A stretch of DNA of 60,247 bases from Chromatiales bacterium (GCA_024762475.1 JANTHJ010000008.1:1-60247), one strand, 5' to 3'. Counted from the first letter of the stretch, positions 49,071 to 58,765 are shown. The notes: generated by a model from the sequence alone, not told the origin. Numbers and translations are program-made.

Positions 49071-49106
49071 CTCTAGCGCAGGGTCCAGGGTCGAGGGTCC
49101 GGGGTA

Positions 49107-49161
49107 GGAGTCGGTACTCGCGGCCTCTGGGGTAGACTCCGGCCGCTCAGGTACCGACTCC
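49107..49161. terminator. Hairpin between convergent regulator gene and proS
   Basis: An 11-bp inverted repeat, GGAGTCGGTAC (49107-49117) and GTACCGACTCC (49151-49161), lies between the convergent genes and extends into the proS 3' end. The loop is long (33 bp) and no T run is clear, so a terminator role is tentative. Confidence 0.35.
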
Positions 49162-50904
49162 GACCCCTGGCGTAATGCAGCCGATCTCGCCAGCGATCTG
49201 CTCGCGAATGAAATCGACGAAACCCTCGAGCGGCAGCATCCGGTTCTCGTCGTCGGTCCGCGCGCGGTATTCCACCTCGCCGTTCTTCAGGCCACGTTCA
49301 CCGACCACCACCCGGTGGGGGATGCCGATCAACTCGGCATCGGCGAACATCACCCCGGGGCGGGCGTCTCGGTCGTCGAACAGGACCTCGATCCCGGCAT
49401 CCAGTAGCGCCTGGTAGAGCCTCTCTGCGGTTTCGCGCACCCGTTCCGACTTGTGCATCTGCATCGGAATCAGCGTCAGCTGGAAGGGCGCCAGCGCGGT
49501 TGGCCAGATGATGCCCTTGTCATCATGGTGCTGTTCGATGGCTGCGCCGACTACCCGCGACACCCCGATGCCGTAGCACCCCATGGTCATCACCACGCTC
49601 TTGCCGTTCTCGTCCAGCACGGTGGCGTTCATCCTCTCGCTATAGGTCCGTCCGAGCTGGAAGATGTGCCCCACCTCGATGCCGCGGGCGATGGTCAGGG
49701 TCCCCTTGCCATCGGGACTGGGGTCGCCTTCGACCACATTGCGCAGGTCGGCCAGCTCGGGCAACGCGAGATCGCGCCCCCAGTTGATGCCGAACCAGTG
49801 CTTGCCGTCCTCGTTCGCCCCGGCGCCAAAGTCGCTGGCCACGGCGGCGGCGCGGTCGACGATCATCGGCAGCGGCATGCCGATGGGACCGAGGGAGCCG
49901 GGGCCGGCCCCCACAGCGGCGCGGATCTCTTCCTCGCTCGCCATCACCAGTGGGTCCGCCACCAGTGGGTGCTTGACCGCCTTGACCTCGTTGAGTTCGT
50001 GGTCGCCGCGCAGCAGCAATGCCACCAGCTCCGCATCCGCCTCCTCTGCCGCGTGTACGATCAGGGTCTTGACGGTGCGTTCGATGGGTACGCCGAACTG
50101 CTCGACCAGCTCCGCGATGGTCTTGGCATTGGGGGTGTCCACCTTGCGCAGTTCCTCGGTGGGCGGGTCCGGCCGGTCTTTCGGCGGCAGGGCCTCCGCC
50201 AGCTCCACATTGGCGGCATAGTCGCTTTCGGTGGAGAAGGCGATAGCGTCCTCGCCGGCATCGGCCAGGACATGAAACTCGTGCGAGGCGTTGCCGCCGA
50301 TGCTGCCGGTGTCCGCGGCCACGGGGCGGAAGTCCAGGCCACAGCGTTCGAAGATGCGGCAATAGGTGGCGTGCATTACCTCGTAGGTCTGCTGCAGCGA
50401 GTCTGCATCCAGATGAAAGGAATAGGCATCCTTCATCAGGAATTCGCGGGCGCGCATGACGCCGAAGCGGGGGCGGCGCTCGTCGCGGAACTTGGTCTGG
50501 ATCTGGTAGAAGTTGACCGGCAGCTGGCGATAGCTGCGCAGCTCGCTGCGCGCCAGGTCGGTAATGATCTCCTCGTGCGTGGGGCCGAAACAGAATTCAC
50601 GCCCGTGCCGGTCCTTCATGCGCAGCAACTCGTCGCCATACTTGTACCAGCGTCCCGATTCCTGCCACAGCTCGGCCGGTTGCACCGCCGGCATCAACAG
50701 CTCCAGGGCGCCCGAACGGTTCATCTCCTCGCGTACGATCTGCTCGACCTTGCGCAGGCTGCGCAGACCCAGTGGCAGCCAGGTATAGAGGCCGGCGGCC
50801 AGGCGGCGAATCATGCCGGAACGCAGCATCAGCTGGTGACTGGGGATCTCGGCGTCGGAGGGGACTTCCTTCAGGGTCTGGAGGGGGAACTGTGATACGC
50901 GCAT
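49147..50904 (-). CDS. proS: Prolyl-tRNA synthetase
   Basis: Class II synthetase charging tRNA-Pro. The 585-aa length is that of bacterial ProS with the editing insertion. It begins [20 protein letters not shown]; motif 1 is around [19 protein letters not shown], motif 2 around [17 protein letters not shown], and motif 3 around [14 protein letters not shown]. The insertion domain (about 230-390) edits misacylated alanine. A tRNA-Pro gene lies at 57905 in the same window. Confidence 0.97.
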   Translation of the reverse strand: MRVSQFPLQTLKEVPSDAEIPSHQLMLRSGMIRRLAAGLYTWLPLGLRSLRKVEQIVREEMNRSGALELLMPAVQPAELWQESGRWYKYGDELLRMKDRHGREFCFGPTHEEIITDLARSELRSYRQLPVNFYQIQTKFRDERRPRFGVMRAREFLMKDAYSFHLDADSLQQTYEVMHATYCRIFERCGLDFRPVAADTGSIGGNASHEFHVLADAGEDAIAFSTESDYAANVELAEALPPKDRPDPPTEELRKVDTPNAKTIAELVEQFGVPIERTVKTLIVHAAEEADAELVALLLRGDHELNEVKAVKHPLVADPLVMASEEEIRAAVGAGPGSLGPIGMPLPMIVDRAAAVASDFGAGANEDGKHWFGINWGRDLALPELADLRNVVEGDPSPDGKGTLTIARGIEVGHIFQLGRTYSERMNATVLDENGKSVVMTMGCYGIGVSRVVGAAIEQHHDDKGIIWPTALAPFQLTLIPMQMHKSERVRETAERLYQALLDAGIEVLFDDRDARPGVMFADAELIGIPHRVVVGERGLKNGEVEYRARTDDENRMLPLEGFVDFIREQIAGEIGCITPGVGVGT

Positions 50905-51107
50905 GGGTTGCTGTCTGTGCCATAGGGGTAAGGTGCGGGAATTCTAGCCGAAGGGAGGCGCCAGGTCAGCGCAGGGCGTCTTGGTCGATGTTCAAGTTCT
51001 GTCCGTACTGGCCGTTTCAGAGGAACAGCGAGTCTTGCGTCAAGGATGCCTCCCGGGTGATCAGATCCTGTTCCTCATTTGTGCCGGTTCCCGATGCCCG
51101 GTTGGCG

Positions 51108-51752
51108 ATGATCGCCCTGCTGCTGAGCCTGACCGTGGGATGGGTGGGATCGCAGTCGCAGTTGCTGATCTTCAACCCGCAACTCTTTCAGTGGATGGAG
51201 CAGAAGTACGGTCTGGCGGCGCGGGAGCGCGTGGAGCGGCTGGAGCAGATCGTCGAGACGCACCTGCAGGACCCGGAGAAGGAGAAGATCCGGGTGGTGA
51301 ATCGTTTCTTCAACAAGGTCCGGTACGACGAGGACGATGTGCTGTGGGATCAGAAGGACTACTGGGCCACGCCCTTCGAGGTGTTGGGGCTGAACGCGGC
51401 GGATTGCGAGGACTATGCCCTGTCGAAGTATTTCACCCTGGTCAGCATGGGGGTCGCCGAGGAGAAGTTGCGGGTCACCTATGTCAAGGCAGTCGAATTG
51501 AACCAGGCGCATATGGTCCTGGCCTACTATGAACGGCCAGAGTCCGAGCCATTGATCCTGGACAATCTGACCGGGCGGATACGCAAGGCGAGCGAGCGAA
51601 CCGACCTGGTGCCGGTCTACAGCTTCAATGGTGCCGATCTGTGGCTGGCGGTGAACCGGGTGCAGGGCAAGAAGGTGGGTACCTCCGACCGGATAAAGCG
51701 CTGGCAGGCCTTTCAGAAGAAGCTCGCCAAACAAATGGGAGTCGAGCCATGA
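51108..51752 (+). CDS. lapG: LapG-like transglutaminase-family cysteine protease
   Basis: Periplasmic BTLCP-family protease that releases the LapA-type adhesin. The 214-aa chain from the ATG at 51108 starts with a hydrophobic export segment (MIALLLSLTVGWVGSQSQLL) and carries the catalytic triad C100 (NAADCEDYALSKYF), H135 (NQAHMVLAYY) and D152 (LILDNLTG). Starts at 51081 (GTG) or 50988 are possible; none has a good ribosome-binding site. The stop overlaps the next gene, encoding a LapD-like c-di-GMP receptor, by ATGA. The LapA-type substrate is not in the window. Confidence 0.9.
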   Translation: MIALLLSLTVGWVGSQSQLLIFNPQLFQWMEQKYGLAARERVERLEQIVETHLQDPEKEKIRVVNRFFNKVRYDEDDVLWDQKDYWATPFEVLGLNAADCEDYALSKYFTLVSMGVAEEKLRVTYVKAVELNQAHMVLAYYERPESEPLILDNLTGRIRKASERTDLVPVYSFNGADLWLAVNRVQGKKVGTSDRIKRWQAFQKKLAKQMGVEP

Positions 51753-53692
51753 GTCTTTCCAAACAACTGGTGCTGCTGATCAGTGCGCTGGTCCTGCTGC
51801 TGTTCCTCGGGACCTTCATTATCAGCATCCACAACACCCGGGACTACCTGGAGAGCCAACTCGCCTCCCATGCGCAGGATGCGGCGACATCGCTCGGGCT
51901 GAGCGCCACCAGCCATGTCGCCTCGGGTGACGAAGCGATGTTTACCGCCATGGTCAACGCCATGATCCACCGGGGCGACTATCTGCAGATCCGTATCGAG
52001 GATCTGGATGGCAAGGTGCTGGTGGAGCGTCGGGCCGACCTGGCGGTGGACGTTCCCGATTGGTTCGTCCGGCTGTTCTCTTTGCATCCGCCGGAAGGCA
52101 GCGCGGTGATGATGTCCGGCTGGCGTCAGGTAGGCAAGGTGAATGTCGTCAGCCACCCGGGGCTTGCCTATCGCAAGCTATGGACCACGGCACGCGACAC
52201 CCTGGCCTGGTTCGTCCTGGCAGCGGGGGTGTCATTGCTGGTGGGGCTGCTGTTGCTGCGACTGATGTTAAGACCCCTCAAGAAAGTGGAGTGGCAGGCC
52301 AACGCGATCTGCAACAGGGAGTTCCCCGTGGTCGAAGAAAAACCCTTTACCCTGGAATTTCGACGCATCGTCGAGGCCATGAACCGGCTGTCGGTCAAGG
52401 TCCGGCAGATGCTGGACAACAGCGAGCGCATGGCCTCTCAGCTGCGCGAACAGGCGTTTACCGACCCGCTCACCGGCCTGGGAAACCGCCGTCATTTCAT
52501 GGCGCTGTTGCAGTCGCGGCTGGACGATGCGAACTGTGCCGGGGGCCTGCTGTTGGTGCAGCTCAAGCAGTTCAAGGAATACAATCAGCAGAAAGGATAC
52601 CAGGCGGGCGACCACCTGTTGATATCACTGGCTGATACGTTGCGGGACGAGACGGCCGGCATCGAAGGGGTTAGCCTGGCACATATCGCGGGTGCCGATT
52701 TTGCGGTGCTGTGCGAGGGGATGGATGAGCCGCGTCTGCGTCAGTTGGCTCAGGCTATCGCCGAGGCGCTGGAGGGGTTGTACTGCAGCCTCGAACTGCC
52801 CTCGGCCGATGTCGGCCACGTCGGTGGCGTGGCATATGTAAACCAGGATTCGAAGGAGCTGCTGTCCGAGGCCGATCTGGCGCTGCGTCAGGCGCAGCAG
52901 CTGGGCAGCAACGCCTGGGTGGTGCTCGGTGCCGGTCATGCCGGCGAGGCCCATACCGCCACCGACTGGCGGGCGGTGATCGAGCGGGCGTTGGACAAGG
53001 GCTTCTTTCAGCTCCAGCGGCAGGGGGTGTACGCAGCCAACGGTGGCGAGCTGCTGCACCAGGAATTGTTTCTTCGGCTGATCGATCTGGAGGGCGATGG
53101 CGCGGTGGTGCCGGCAGGTATCTTTGTCCCCATGGCCGAATCCCTGGGCCTCGGCTCTCGAATCGACCGCTGGGTGATCACCGAGGTGGCTGAACGCCTC
53201 GGGGAGGTCCTGGGCGGCGCGCGACTGGCGATCAACATGTCCTCCTCGTCGCTGGTGGAGGAGGGGTTCCTGGATTGGCTGACAGACTATCTGGGAGTGC
53301 ACCGCGAGTTGGCTGGGCGATTGATTCTCGAGTGGCCCGAGTACGGCGCGGTCGCCCATCGCCACCAGTTACAGGATTGGATTGAACGGCTCGCACCGCT
53401 GGGCGTGGAGTTCTCGTTGGATCACTTCGGCAAAGGCTTCAGCTCTTTCACCGCAATCCGCGAGCTCAAGGCCCACTATCTGAAGGTCGACGGATCCTTC
53501 ACCCGCAGCCTGCAGGAGAACCCGGACGACGGCTTCTTCCTGCAGGTGGTGGCCGATATCGCCCATGGCCTGGAGATGGTGGTCGTCGCGGAGTCGGTGG
53601 AGACATCAGCAGTGTGGCAGCGGCTGCAGGCGCTGGGCATCGATGGCGGCCGGGGCTATTTCCTGGACCGCCCGGCGGACGTACGCGGCTGA
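51749..53692 (+). CDS. lapD: LapD-like c-di-GMP receptor with degenerate GGDEF and EAL domains
   Basis: A 647-aa inner-membrane protein: N-terminal transmembrane segment (LVLLISALVLLLFLGTF), periplasmic LapD/MoxY-type domain (about 30-150), second transmembrane segment with HAMP, GGDEF-like and EAL-like domains. The GGDEF signature has decayed to AGADF and the EAL motif to QELFL, so the protein should bind but neither make nor break c-di-GMP. That fits LapD, which sequesters LapG when c-di-GMP is high. Gene order lapG-lapD and the overlap support the pairing. Confidence 0.92.
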   Translation: MSLSKQLVLLISALVLLLFLGTFIISIHNTRDYLESQLASHAQDAATSLGLSATSHVASGDEAMFTAMVNAMIHRGDYLQIRIEDLDGKVLVERRADLAVDVPDWFVRLFSLHPPEGSAVMMSGWRQVGKVNVVSHPGLAYRKLWTTARDTLAWFVLAAGVSLLVGLLLLRLMLRPLKKVEWQANAICNREFPVVEEKPFTLEFRRIVEAMNRLSVKVRQMLDNSERMASQLREQAFTDPLTGLGNRRHFMALLQSRLDDANCAGGLLLVQLKQFKEYNQQKGYQAGDHLLISLADTLRDETAGIEGVSLAHIAGADFAVLCEGMDEPRLRQLAQAIAEALEGLYCSLELPSADVGHVGGVAYVNQDSKELLSEADLALRQAQQLGSNAWVVLGAGHAGEAHTATDWRAVIERALDKGFFQLQRQGVYAANGGELLHQELFLRLIDLEGDGAVVPAGIFVPMAESLGLGSRIDRWVITEVAERLGEVLGGARLAINMSSSSLVEEGFLDWLTDYLGVHRELAGRLILEWPEYGAVAHRHQLQDWIERLAPLGVEFSLDHFGKGFSSFTAIRELKAHYLKVDGSFTRSLQENPDDGFFLQVVADIAHGLEMVVVAESVETSAVWQRLQALGIDGGRGYFLDRPADVRG

Positions 53693-53731
53693 GCCGCTGC
53701 ATGCGTCGCTGGCGCGAGGCAGCCGAAGAAA

Positions 53732-53751
53732 GCCCGGCAGCGAGGCCGGGC
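53732..53751 (+). terminator. Hairpin after lapD
   Basis: A 7-bp stem GCCCGGC (53732-53738) and GCCGGGC (53745-53751) with a 6-nt loop lies in the convergent gap between lapD and ettA. It has no T run, so it is a weak terminator candidate. Confidence 0.4.
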
Positions 53752-53784
53752 CGTGTCGCGGCCAGCAGGACGTATCGATGACGC

Positions 53785-55452
53785 TCAGGCGTCGATCCGC
53801 TTGTATTTGATGCGGTGGGGATTCACAGCATCCTCCCCCAGCCGGCGCTTCTTGTCTTCCTCGTAGTCCTGGAAGTTGCCCTCGAACCAGGTCACCTTGG
53901 AATCCCCCTCGAAGGCCAGGATATGGGTGGCAATGCGGTCGAGGAACCAGCGATCGTGGGAGATCACCACGGCGCAGCCGGGAAAGGCGAGCAACGCCTC
54001 TTCGAGGGCCCGCAGGGTCTCCACATCGAGGTCGTTGGTCGGTTCGTCGAGCAGCAACAGGTTGCCGCCGGACTTGAGCAGCTTGGCCAGATGCACCCGG
54101 TTGCGTTCGCCACCGGACAGGTCGCCCACCTTCTTCTGCTGGTCCGAGCCACGGAAGTTGAAGCGCGAGACATAGGCGCGTGACTGCACCTGGTAGTTAC
54201 CCACGGTGATGATGTCCTGGCCGTCGGAGATCTCCTCCCATACGGTCTTGTTGGGCTCCAGTGCGTCGCGGCTCTGGTCCACCGCGGCGATCTGCACCGT
54301 GGGACCGATCCGCAGCTCGCCGTCGTCCGGCTGTTCCTCGCCGGTCATGATGCGGAACAGGGTGGTCTTGCCTGCCCCATTGGGTCCGATGATGCCCACG
54401 ATGCCACCCGGCGGCAGGTTGAAGCTCAGGTCCTCGTACAGCACCTTGTCACCGAAGGCCTTCTTCAGGTGGTTGGCCTCGATCACGAGGTCACCGAGGC
54501 GTGGGCCGGGCGGGATGTAGATCTCGTTGGTCTCGTTGCGTTTCTGGAATTCCTGGTTCTGCAGTTGATCGAACTGCTTCAGGCGTGCCTTGCTCTTGGC
54601 CTGGCGTCCCTTGGGGTTGGAGCGCACCCATTCCAATTCCTCTTTCATCGCCTTGATCCGTGCCTGCTCTGCCTTCTGCTCCTGTTCCAGGCGCTGCTCC
54701 TTCTGTTCCAGCCAGGAGGAATAGTTGCCCTCCCAGGGGATGCCATGGCCACGGTCCAGCTCGAGGATCCAGCCTGCGACGTTGTCGAGGAAATAGCGGT
54801 CGTGGGTCACTGCTACCACGGTGCCGGAATAGTCGTGCAGGAAGCGCTCCAGCCAGGCGACCGATTCGGCATCGAGATGGTTGGTGGGCTCGTCCAGTAG
54901 CAGCATGTCGGGCCGGGACAGCAACAATCGGCACAGGGCCACCCGGCGGCGCTCGCCGCCGGAGAGCTTGGTCACATCCGCATCCCAGGGCGGTAGGCGC
55001 AGCGCATCGGCGGCCACCTCCAGCTGGCGCTCGAGGTTGTGACCGTCGGCGGCCTGGATGATGTTCTCGAGTTCGGCCTGGCGCTTTGCCAGTGCGTCGA
55101 AATCGGCATCTGGTTCGGCATAGGCGGCGTAGACCTTGTCCAGTTCTTCCATGGCCTGCTTGACCTCGCCCATGGCCTCTTCGACATTGCCACGGACATC
55201 CTTTTCGGGGTCCAGCTGCGGCTCCTGCGACAGATAGCCGATGCGGATGCCGGGCTGCGGGCGCGCCTCGCCCTCGATATCGGTATCGACGCCGGCCATG
55301 ATCCGCAGCAGGGTCGACTTGCCCGCGCCGTTGAGGCCCAGCACGCCGATCTTGGCGCCAGGAAAGAAGGAAAGGGAAATGTCACGCAGGATCTGCCGCT
55401 GGGGCGGCACGACCTTGCTGACGCGGTTCATGGTGTAGATATATTGGGCCAT
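53785..55452 (-). CDS. ettA: Energy-dependent translational throttle protein EttA (ABC-F)
   Basis: Ribosomal E-site ABC-F ATPase that gates translation by energy status. The 555-aa length is identical to E. coli EttA. Two nucleotide-binding domains have Walker [10 protein letters not shown] and GPNGAGKTT, signatures LSGGERRR and LSGGERNR, and Walker [13 protein letters not shown] and [12 protein letters not shown]. The linker between them carries the EttA-type interaction motif ([17 protein letters not shown]) and the basic tail [10 protein letters not shown]. It is preceded by direct repeats of palindromes. Confidence 0.97.
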   Translation of the reverse strand: MAQYIYTMNRVSKVVPPQRQILRDISLSFFPGAKIGVLGLNGAGKSTLLRIMAGVDTDIEGEARPQPGIRIGYLSQEPQLDPEKDVRGNVEEAMGEVKQAMEELDKVYAAYAEPDADFDALAKRQAELENIIQAADGHNLERQLEVAADALRLPPWDADVTKLSGGERRRVALCRLLLSRPDMLLLDEPTNHLDAESVAWLERFLHDYSGTVVAVTHDRYFLDNVAGWILELDRGHGIPWEGNYSSWLEQKEQRLEQEQKAEQARIKAMKEELEWVRSNPKGRQAKSKARLKQFDQLQNQEFQKRNETNEIYIPPGPRLGDLVIEANHLKKAFGDKVLYEDLSFNLPPGGIVGIIGPNGAGKTTLFRIMTGEEQPDDGELRIGPTVQIAAVDQSRDALEPNKTVWEEISDGQDIITVGNYQVQSRAYVSRFNFRGSDQQKKVGDLSGGERNRVHLAKLLKSGGNLLLLDEPTNDLDVETLRALEEALLAFPGCAVVISHDRWFLDRIATHILAFEGDSKVTWFEGNFQDYEEDKKRRLGEDAVNPHRIKYKRIDA

Positions 55453-55483
55453 GTCTCTTGGAGTCTCGAGTTTCGAGTGGTGG

Positions 55484-55623
55484 GTCGGAATTTATTCCGA
55501 CATTTCTGTATCTCGTCGTCGGGTTGAAACCCGACCTGCAGGCGGCGGTCGAATGCCCCGCTGTGTGTAGGTCGGAATTCATTCCGACCTTTACTGTATG
55601 CCATCGTCGGGTTGAAACCCGAT
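55484..55623. repeat. Two tandem copies of a paired-hairpin (REP-like) repeat
   Basis: Four palindromes alternate: GTCGGAATTTATTCCGAC (55484-55501), GTCGGGTTGAAACCCGAC (55518-55535), GTCGGAATTCATTCCGAC (55571-55588) and GTCGGGTTGAAACCCGAT (55606-55623). Copies 1 and 2 are offset by 87-88 bp, so an about 87-bp unit is repeated. They fill the space between folD and ettA, up to the folD stop codon. The related GTAGGTCGGGCTTTAGCCC at 58380-58402 belongs to the same family. Confidence 0.8.
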
Positions 55624-56484
55624 CTATCTTCTTTCGGCGTGCAGTTCCGCAGCCTGCAGGGTGTTCTGCAGCAGGGTGGCTACGGTCATGGGACCAACCC
55701 CGCCGGGGACCGGCGTGATCCAGCCGGCGACCTCCTTGACCGCGTCGAAGTCGACGTCTCCGCACAGGCTGCCGTCCTCGAGCCGATTGATGCCCACATC
55801 GATTACCACGGCACCGGGTTTGACCCAGTCGCCCCGGACGAAGTTCGGCACGCCGACGGCGGCTACGACGATATCGGCGCCCCGTACCTTGTCGGGCAGG
55901 TTCCGGGTCCGGCTATGACATACGGTGGGTGTGCAGCGGGCGGCCAGCAGTTCCAGGAACATGGGTCGGCCGACGATGTTCGACTGGCCCAGTACGATGG
56001 CATCCTGGCCCTCCAGGGGCATGCCGGTCCGCTCCAGCAGGGTCATCACGCCCTTGGGCGTGCAGGGGCGCAGCAGCGGCATGCGCAGCGCCAGCCGGCC
56101 CACGTTGTACGGATGGAAACCATCGACATCCTTACTGGGCAGGATGCGCTCGGTGACCGCGTGCTCGTCGATCTGCACGGGAAGGGGCAGCTGCACCAGG
56201 ATGCCATCCACGTCCTCGCGGCCGTTCAGATCATCGATCAGATCCAACAGCGCCTTCTCGGTGGTATCGGCGGGCAGTTCGATCAACTCGGAATGGAAGC
56301 CAGCCTTTTCGCAGGCCAGCTGCTTGTTGCGCACATAGACCTGCGAGGCGGGGTTTTCCCCGACCAGTACCACGACCAGGCCGGGGGGGCGCTGTCCCGC
56401 AGCGATCCGCTGTACGACCTCCAGCCGGACCTGCTCCCGGACGTCCGCGGCGATGGCCTTGCCATCGAGGATCTGTGCACTCAT
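55624..56484 (-). CDS. folD: Bifunctional methylene-THF dehydrogenase / methenyl-THF cyclohydrolase
   Basis: Supplies 10-formyl-THF, used by PurN encoded in this window. The 286-aa chain (E. coli 288) has the catalytic lysine in [13 protein letters not shown], the GILVQLPLP and [12 protein letters not shown] segments and the NADP-binding [12 protein letters not shown], with C-terminal [12 protein letters not shown]. It starts [15 protein letters not shown] at 56484 and ends at a palindrome array. Confidence 0.97.
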   Translation of the reverse strand: MSAQILDGKAIAADVREQVRLEVVQRIAAGQRPPGLVVVLVGENPASQVYVRNKQLACEKAGFHSELIELPADTTEKALLDLIDDLNGREDVDGILVQLPLPVQIDEHAVTERILPSKDVDGFHPYNVGRLALRMPLLRPCTPKGVMTLLERTGMPLEGQDAIVLGQSNIVGRPMFLELLAARCTPTVCHSRTRNLPDKVRGADIVVAAVGVPNFVRGDWVKPGAVVIDVGINRLEDGSLCGDVDFDAVKEVAGWITPVPGGVGPMTVATLLQNTLQAAELHAERR

Positions 56485-56683
56485 GGACTATTACCTGACT
56501 GGTGGCAGAAAGAAAAATCGGGCGCAAGATGATAGCAGAAGACAGCAGTCGGGGCGGGGCGACACGCTTCCCCGGCCCATCGGTGGTGGCGGCTGGCCCT
56601 GATCGAACCGATCGCTAAAGAAAACGGTTTTCCAGTCGCCAACTCCCTTGCCTACAACAATGTATAGAAAGGGAGAGAAGGCA

Positions 56684-57847
56684 ATGTTTTCCATTGGTGG
56701 CGGCAAAAGAAAGCTGCAGGAAGCCGAGGCCAGGAATGCCCAGCTGGAAAGACGAATTCAAGCGCTAGAGTCACAGTTGCAGCAGGCACAGGCCACGCTG
56801 GGGGCATGCGCCGATGAGCGGCAGCTGCTCAAGGCGCAACATGACCATGCGAATCGGCAGACGGCGATGAGTTTGCGCTCGGAGATCTCGCTCAACGTCA
56901 TCCGCAACCGGGTAGGAGAGGGGGCGGCCCGGTTGCTGTCTGAGCAGCAGCGCCTGAGCGAGTCGTCGAGCCTGTTCAGCCAGAGCACGGTATTTCTTGA
57001 GTCGGTGCGGGATCAGGTGGCCGAGGTGGCCAATTCGGCGAACAGTGGAAGTGCCACCGTGCAGCACCTGGACGAGGCGGTGCAGGCCATTCAGAAGTTT
57101 ACCGATACCATTGCCGAAATCTCGGACCAGACCAATCTTCTGGCCCTGAATGCGGCCATCGAGGCCGCACGGGCGGGCGAGCAGGGACGGGGCTTTGCCG
57201 TGGTGGCCGAGGAGGTGCGCAGCCTGGCGGCGAAGACGGCCGATGCGACCCAGCAGATCAAGGATCACGTGGGAAGCATCAGTGGTTACTCGCGCGAGAC
57301 CAAGCAGGGGCTGGCGGGCATGGTGGAGGCGAGTGCCCGGATGCAGGAACAGACCGAGCGGATCAATGGGGTCATCGGCGAGGTAACCAGCCTGTCGGCG
57401 GGGATGATCGAGACCATTACCTCGCAGGCCGCCGAGTCTTTCATGGAGGCGGTCAAGCTCGATCATATCCTCTACAAGATGGCCATCTATCGGGTGCTCG
57501 CCGGGGAAAGTGCCCAGGGACCGGACGACTTCGTCGATCACCGTCATTGTCGCCTCGGCAAGTGGTACTTCGAAGGGGACGGTTCGGCACTCGCGGGTTC
57601 GTCCGCCTATCGGGCGCTGGACGAACCCCATACCCAGGTGCATGAGGCGGGGGTGCGGGCTCTCCAGGCACGCCAGGCCGGAGATCTCGAGGCCTGCCTG
57701 AAAGCGCTGGCCCAGATGGAGGACGCCAGCGACCGTGTGATCAGCCTGCTCGATGATCTGGAAGGCGACTACCGCGAACAGATGAACCGGTCAGCTATTG
57801 GATCAGAGGGTGATGCGGAACTGTTCTGGGCCGGCAGCCTGAGTTGA
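56684..57847 (+). CDS. Soluble methyl-accepting chemoreceptor with CZB zinc-binding domain
   Basis: A 387-aa cytoplasmic chemoreceptor: an N-terminal coiled coil (about 8-55), the signalling domain with the MCP tip [20 protein letters not shown] (20 residues) and [20 protein letters not shown], and a C-terminal CZB domain (about 275-385) with [12 protein letters not shown], plus H in KLDHILYK and PHTQVHEAG. The CZB domain binds zinc through three histidines and one cysteine and in TlpD-type receptors senses oxidants such as hypochlorite. The start at 56684 follows GGGAGAGAAGG. No che genes are adjacent. Confidence 0.92.
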   Translation: MFSIGGGKRKLQEAEARNAQLERRIQALESQLQQAQATLGACADERQLLKAQHDHANRQTAMSLRSEISLNVIRNRVGEGAARLLSEQQRLSESSSLFSQSTVFLESVRDQVAEVANSANSGSATVQHLDEAVQAIQKFTDTIAEISDQTNLLALNAAIEAARAGEQGRGFAVVAEEVRSLAAKTADATQQIKDHVGSISGYSRETKQGLAGMVEASARMQEQTERINGVIGEVTSLSAGMIETITSQAAESFMEAVKLDHILYKMAIYRVLAGESAQGPDDFVDHRHCRLGKWYFEGDGSALAGSSAYRALDEPHTQVHEAGVRALQARQAGDLEACLKALAQMEDASDRVISLLDDLEGDYREQMNRSAIGSEGDAELFWAGSLS

Positions 57848-57873
57848 CCCTCCCGACCGTGGCTCGGTATGAT
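57844..57873 (+). promoter_or_regulatory. Predicted promoter of tRNA-Pro
   Basis: TTGACC (57844-57849) and TATGAT (57868-57873) have an 18-bp spacer and lie about 31 bp before the tRNA. The -35 includes the stop codon of the chemoreceptor gene. Confidence 0.65.
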
Positions 57874-57904
57874 CTCTCGCCCTCTTCGCAGCGGCGAAGG
57901 GTAT

Positions 57905-57981
57905 CGGGGTATAGCGCAGTCTGGTAGCGCGCCTGCTTTGGGAGCAGGATGTCGGGGGTTCGAATCCCTCTACCCCGACCA
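57905..57981 (+). tRNA. tRNA-Pro (UGG anticodon)
   Basis: A 77-nt tRNA whose cloverleaf is visible: acceptor CGGGGTA with TACCCCG, D arm with GCGCAGTCTGGTAGCGC, anticodon stem-loop CCTGC-TTTGGGA-GCAGG with TGG at the anticodon, T arm GGGGGTTCGAATCCC and an encoded CCA (57979-57981). The D-arm and T-arm sequence is close to E. coli tRNA-Pro. Segments of its 3' half are repeated downstream. Confidence 0.95.
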
Positions 57982-58364
57982 AACAAGTTGGGAGCTGTTC
58001 GTGGTTCGAAATCGGGCAATGGAGTAGGGGAGTCGCGGATTCGAAGCCCCGACGTTTCGAAATGGCGGTTCGACGCCTGCCGGCAGGCGGGCGAACAGCG
58101 GAGCGCAGCGACGCTGGCCCGGAGGGCGAGGGCGAAGCCCGAGTCATCCCTCTACCCCGACCAAACAGGTTGAGCGGTCGCAAGGTTTGGACTGTAGTCG
58201 GGGAGCAGAAATAGCGGGGATTCGAACCCCCGACGTCTGGGGCAGGCGGTTCGCCCTCACCCCAACCCTCTCCCAGAGGGAGAGGGGGTGAACGACCGCG
58301 CGGTGCGCGGGTTGTTTTGGTTTGGGCGGGGGCGTAGCCCGAGTCAGCCCTCTATCCCGACCAG
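57964..58364 (+). repeat. Repeats of tRNA-Pro 3'-end and T-arm sequence
   Basis: The tRNA 3' end ATCCCTCTACCCCGACCA (57964-57981, continuing AAACA to about 57985) recurs at 58146-58167, with the same AAACA continuation, and, with two changes, at 58346-58363 (AGCCCTCTATCCCGACCA). Both downstream copies are preceded by GGGCGRGGGCGWAGCCC-type sequence and GAGTCA. Between them inverted T-arm copies occur: GGGATTCGAACCCCCGAC (58217-58234) is the exact reverse complement of 57951-57968, and a weaker copy lies at 58035-58055. The spacing gives two rough units of about 180 and 200 bp. No ORF or integrase is present. Confidence 0.8.
58254..58290. repeat. Short palindrome CCCTCTCCC-AGA-GGGAGAGGG
   Basis: CCCTCACCCCAACCCTCTCCC is followed by AGA and the inverted GGGAGAGGGGGTG; the inner 7-8 bp arms are perfect. 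This type of palindrome is common in high-GC proteobacterial intergenic regions. It lies inside the tRNA-derived repeat block and is followed by another GC-rich hairpin (CGCGCGGTGCGCG). Confidence 0.55.
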
Positions 58365-58379
58365 ATGATTCGGACTGCT

Positions 58380-58432
58380 GTAGGTCGGGCTTTAGCCCGA
58401 CATGTGGGACTGAAATCCGACCTGCGAGGCCC
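58380..58432. repeat. REP-like hairpin pair of the GTAGGTCGG family
   Basis: GTAGGTCGGGCTTTAGCCCGAC (58380-58402, given as GTCGGGCTTTAGCCCGAC core) is a perfect hairpin and is followed by an imperfect GGACTGAAATCC hairpin and CGACCTGC. It matches the alternate-hairpin layout of the array at 55484-55623, so it is another copy of the same family, between the tRNA repeats and tRNA-Arg. Confidence 0.65.
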
Positions 58433-58471
58433 CGGGTGTCGCACCTGATTCCGAGTAGGGGCAAGAAGTTT

Positions 58472-58548
<77 letters not shown>

Positions 58549-58643
58549 TTTACTCTGTTGCGGACTCTGTGCGGGCAGGATTTCCGGCCCCTTCGGGGCG
58601 TTCGCCAGGCTGCGTTCGTCCAGCGGACGAACGGTACCGGCTC

Positions 58644-58663
58644 ACCCTGCCGGGCGCGCCATT
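58644..58663 (+). repeat. Repeat of the tRNA-Arg 3' end
   Basis: ACCCTGCCGGGCGCGCCATT (58644-58663) repeats ATCCTGCCGGGCGCGCCATT (58531-58550) with one mismatch. The 93-bp interval contains two palindromes (CGGCCCCTTCGGGGCG and CGTTCGTCCAGCGGACGAACG-like) and no ORF. As with tRNA-Pro, only the 3' end is copied. Confidence 0.8.
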
Positions 58664-58735
58664 CATCGAACTGAAAAGTCGGAATTAGGAACTCAGAAGG
58701 AAGGCGGAAGGTCAGTCGTTTGCCGAATCGGACGG

Positions 58736-58765
58736 TTCACAAGGCGCAGGGATTGGCGGTACAAT
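58736..58765 (+). promoter_or_regulatory. Predicted promoter of tRNA-His
   Basis: TTCACA (58736-58741) and TACAAT (58760-58765) are spaced 18 bp apart, 12 bp before the tRNA, close enough for a short 5' leader. Confidence 0.6.

Noticed and set aside
49453-50895. 480-aa plus-strand ORF antisense to proS
   Set aside because: Shadow of the ProS coding strand; all class II synthetase motifs are on the minus strand.
58211-58241. Possible minus-strand tRNA from the inverted T arm at 58217-58234
   Set aside because: Only the T arm is present; no acceptor, D or anticodon stems pair on that strand and there is no CCA. Recorded as a tRNA-derived repeat.
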